From an uncultured Lachnospiraceae bacterium (GTDB lineage Bacteria > Bacillota > Clostridia > Lachnospirales > Lachnospiraceae): DNA of 6,683 bases. A program made the position numbers and the translations under genes. The stretch covers positions 1-6,683 of the forward strand of contig CAJUFL010000102.1 of the NCBI GenBank assembly GCA_910585605.1, in the 5' to 3' direction. The notes below the pieces were generated by a model. The model searched no databases and was not told the origin of the DNA. It was given only the letters and a program-made list of their open reading frames with translations. Below, piece after piece: positions 6,632-6,683 of the stretch; position 1 is the stretch's first letter, and each line of letters begins with the position of its first letter.

Positions 6632-6683
6632 GCTCGCTGTGGGGAAATACCCTGCTGTTCTCGTCCGTCCCCGCTTTCGCTCC
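6632..6683. other. GC-rich non-coding tail, probable continuation of the repeat
   Basis: No gene is visible here. By hand count, 6601-6683 is about 61% GC, clearly above the neighbouring coding DNA. The segment is unbroken from the matched repeat arm, so it is likely the inner part of the same repeat unit, whose left counterpart lies off the window. The 12-mer CCCTGCTGTTCT (6651-6662) matches 11 of 12 bases with the reverse complement of 3117-3128 in the mid-window intergenic element, a weak hint that the two elements are related. Confidence 0.4.

Noticed and set aside
1..6683. CRISPR array, tRNA or rRNA gene, insertion sequence, prophage or toxin-antitoxin gene.
   Set aside because: No regularly spaced direct repeats, no cloverleaf or rRNA-like segments, and no transposase, integrase or small paired ORFs with the expected signals are visible.

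Overview
The window looks like chromosomal DNA from a low-GC Gram-positive anaerobe of the Clostridia, most likely a Lachnospiraceae-type genome. This is inferred from the protein sequences, the strong purine-rich Shine-Dalgarno sites, the moderately AT-rich coding DNA and the style of the intergenic repeats. No marker gene fixes the species. All five genes lie on the + strand and all are complete.

Layout: positions 1-56 carry one arm of an interrupted inverted repeat. Then come trmL (85-576, tRNA wobble 2'-O-methyltransferase), a clear intrinsic terminator (587-637), and mutS2 (708-3101, MutS-family ATPase with a C-terminal Smr domain). A 268-base, relatively GC-rich intergenic stretch rich in inverted repeats (3102-3369) separates mutS2 from a two-component system: an OmpR-family response regulator (3370-4074) and its sensor histidine kinase (4093-5529, TTG start). 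A 107-base gap with an unusual leader precedes a yhaM-like OB-HD exoribonuclease gene (5637-6581). The second arm of the inverted repeat begins at the yhaM stop codon (6579-6631) and runs into a GC-rich tail to the end of the window.

Functionally this is mostly housekeeping. TrmL modifies tRNA, MutS2 is tied in recent work to collided ribosomes as well as recombination control, and YhaM trims RNA 3' ends, so three of the five genes touch RNA or translation. They do not form one transcription unit: a terminator separates trmL from mutS2 and a long intergenic block separates mutS2 from the two-component genes. Regulator and kinase are surely cotranscribed. yhaM may be reached by read-through, because no intrinsic terminator is visible between it and the kinase gene.

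I see no convincing new defence, mobile or biosynthetic system. The points most worth a second look are the inverted repeat that brackets the window, the structured intergenic element at about 3105-3300, the altered LDLR motif in the MutS2 Smr domain, and the hairpin between the strong Shine-Dalgarno and the start codon of yhaM.
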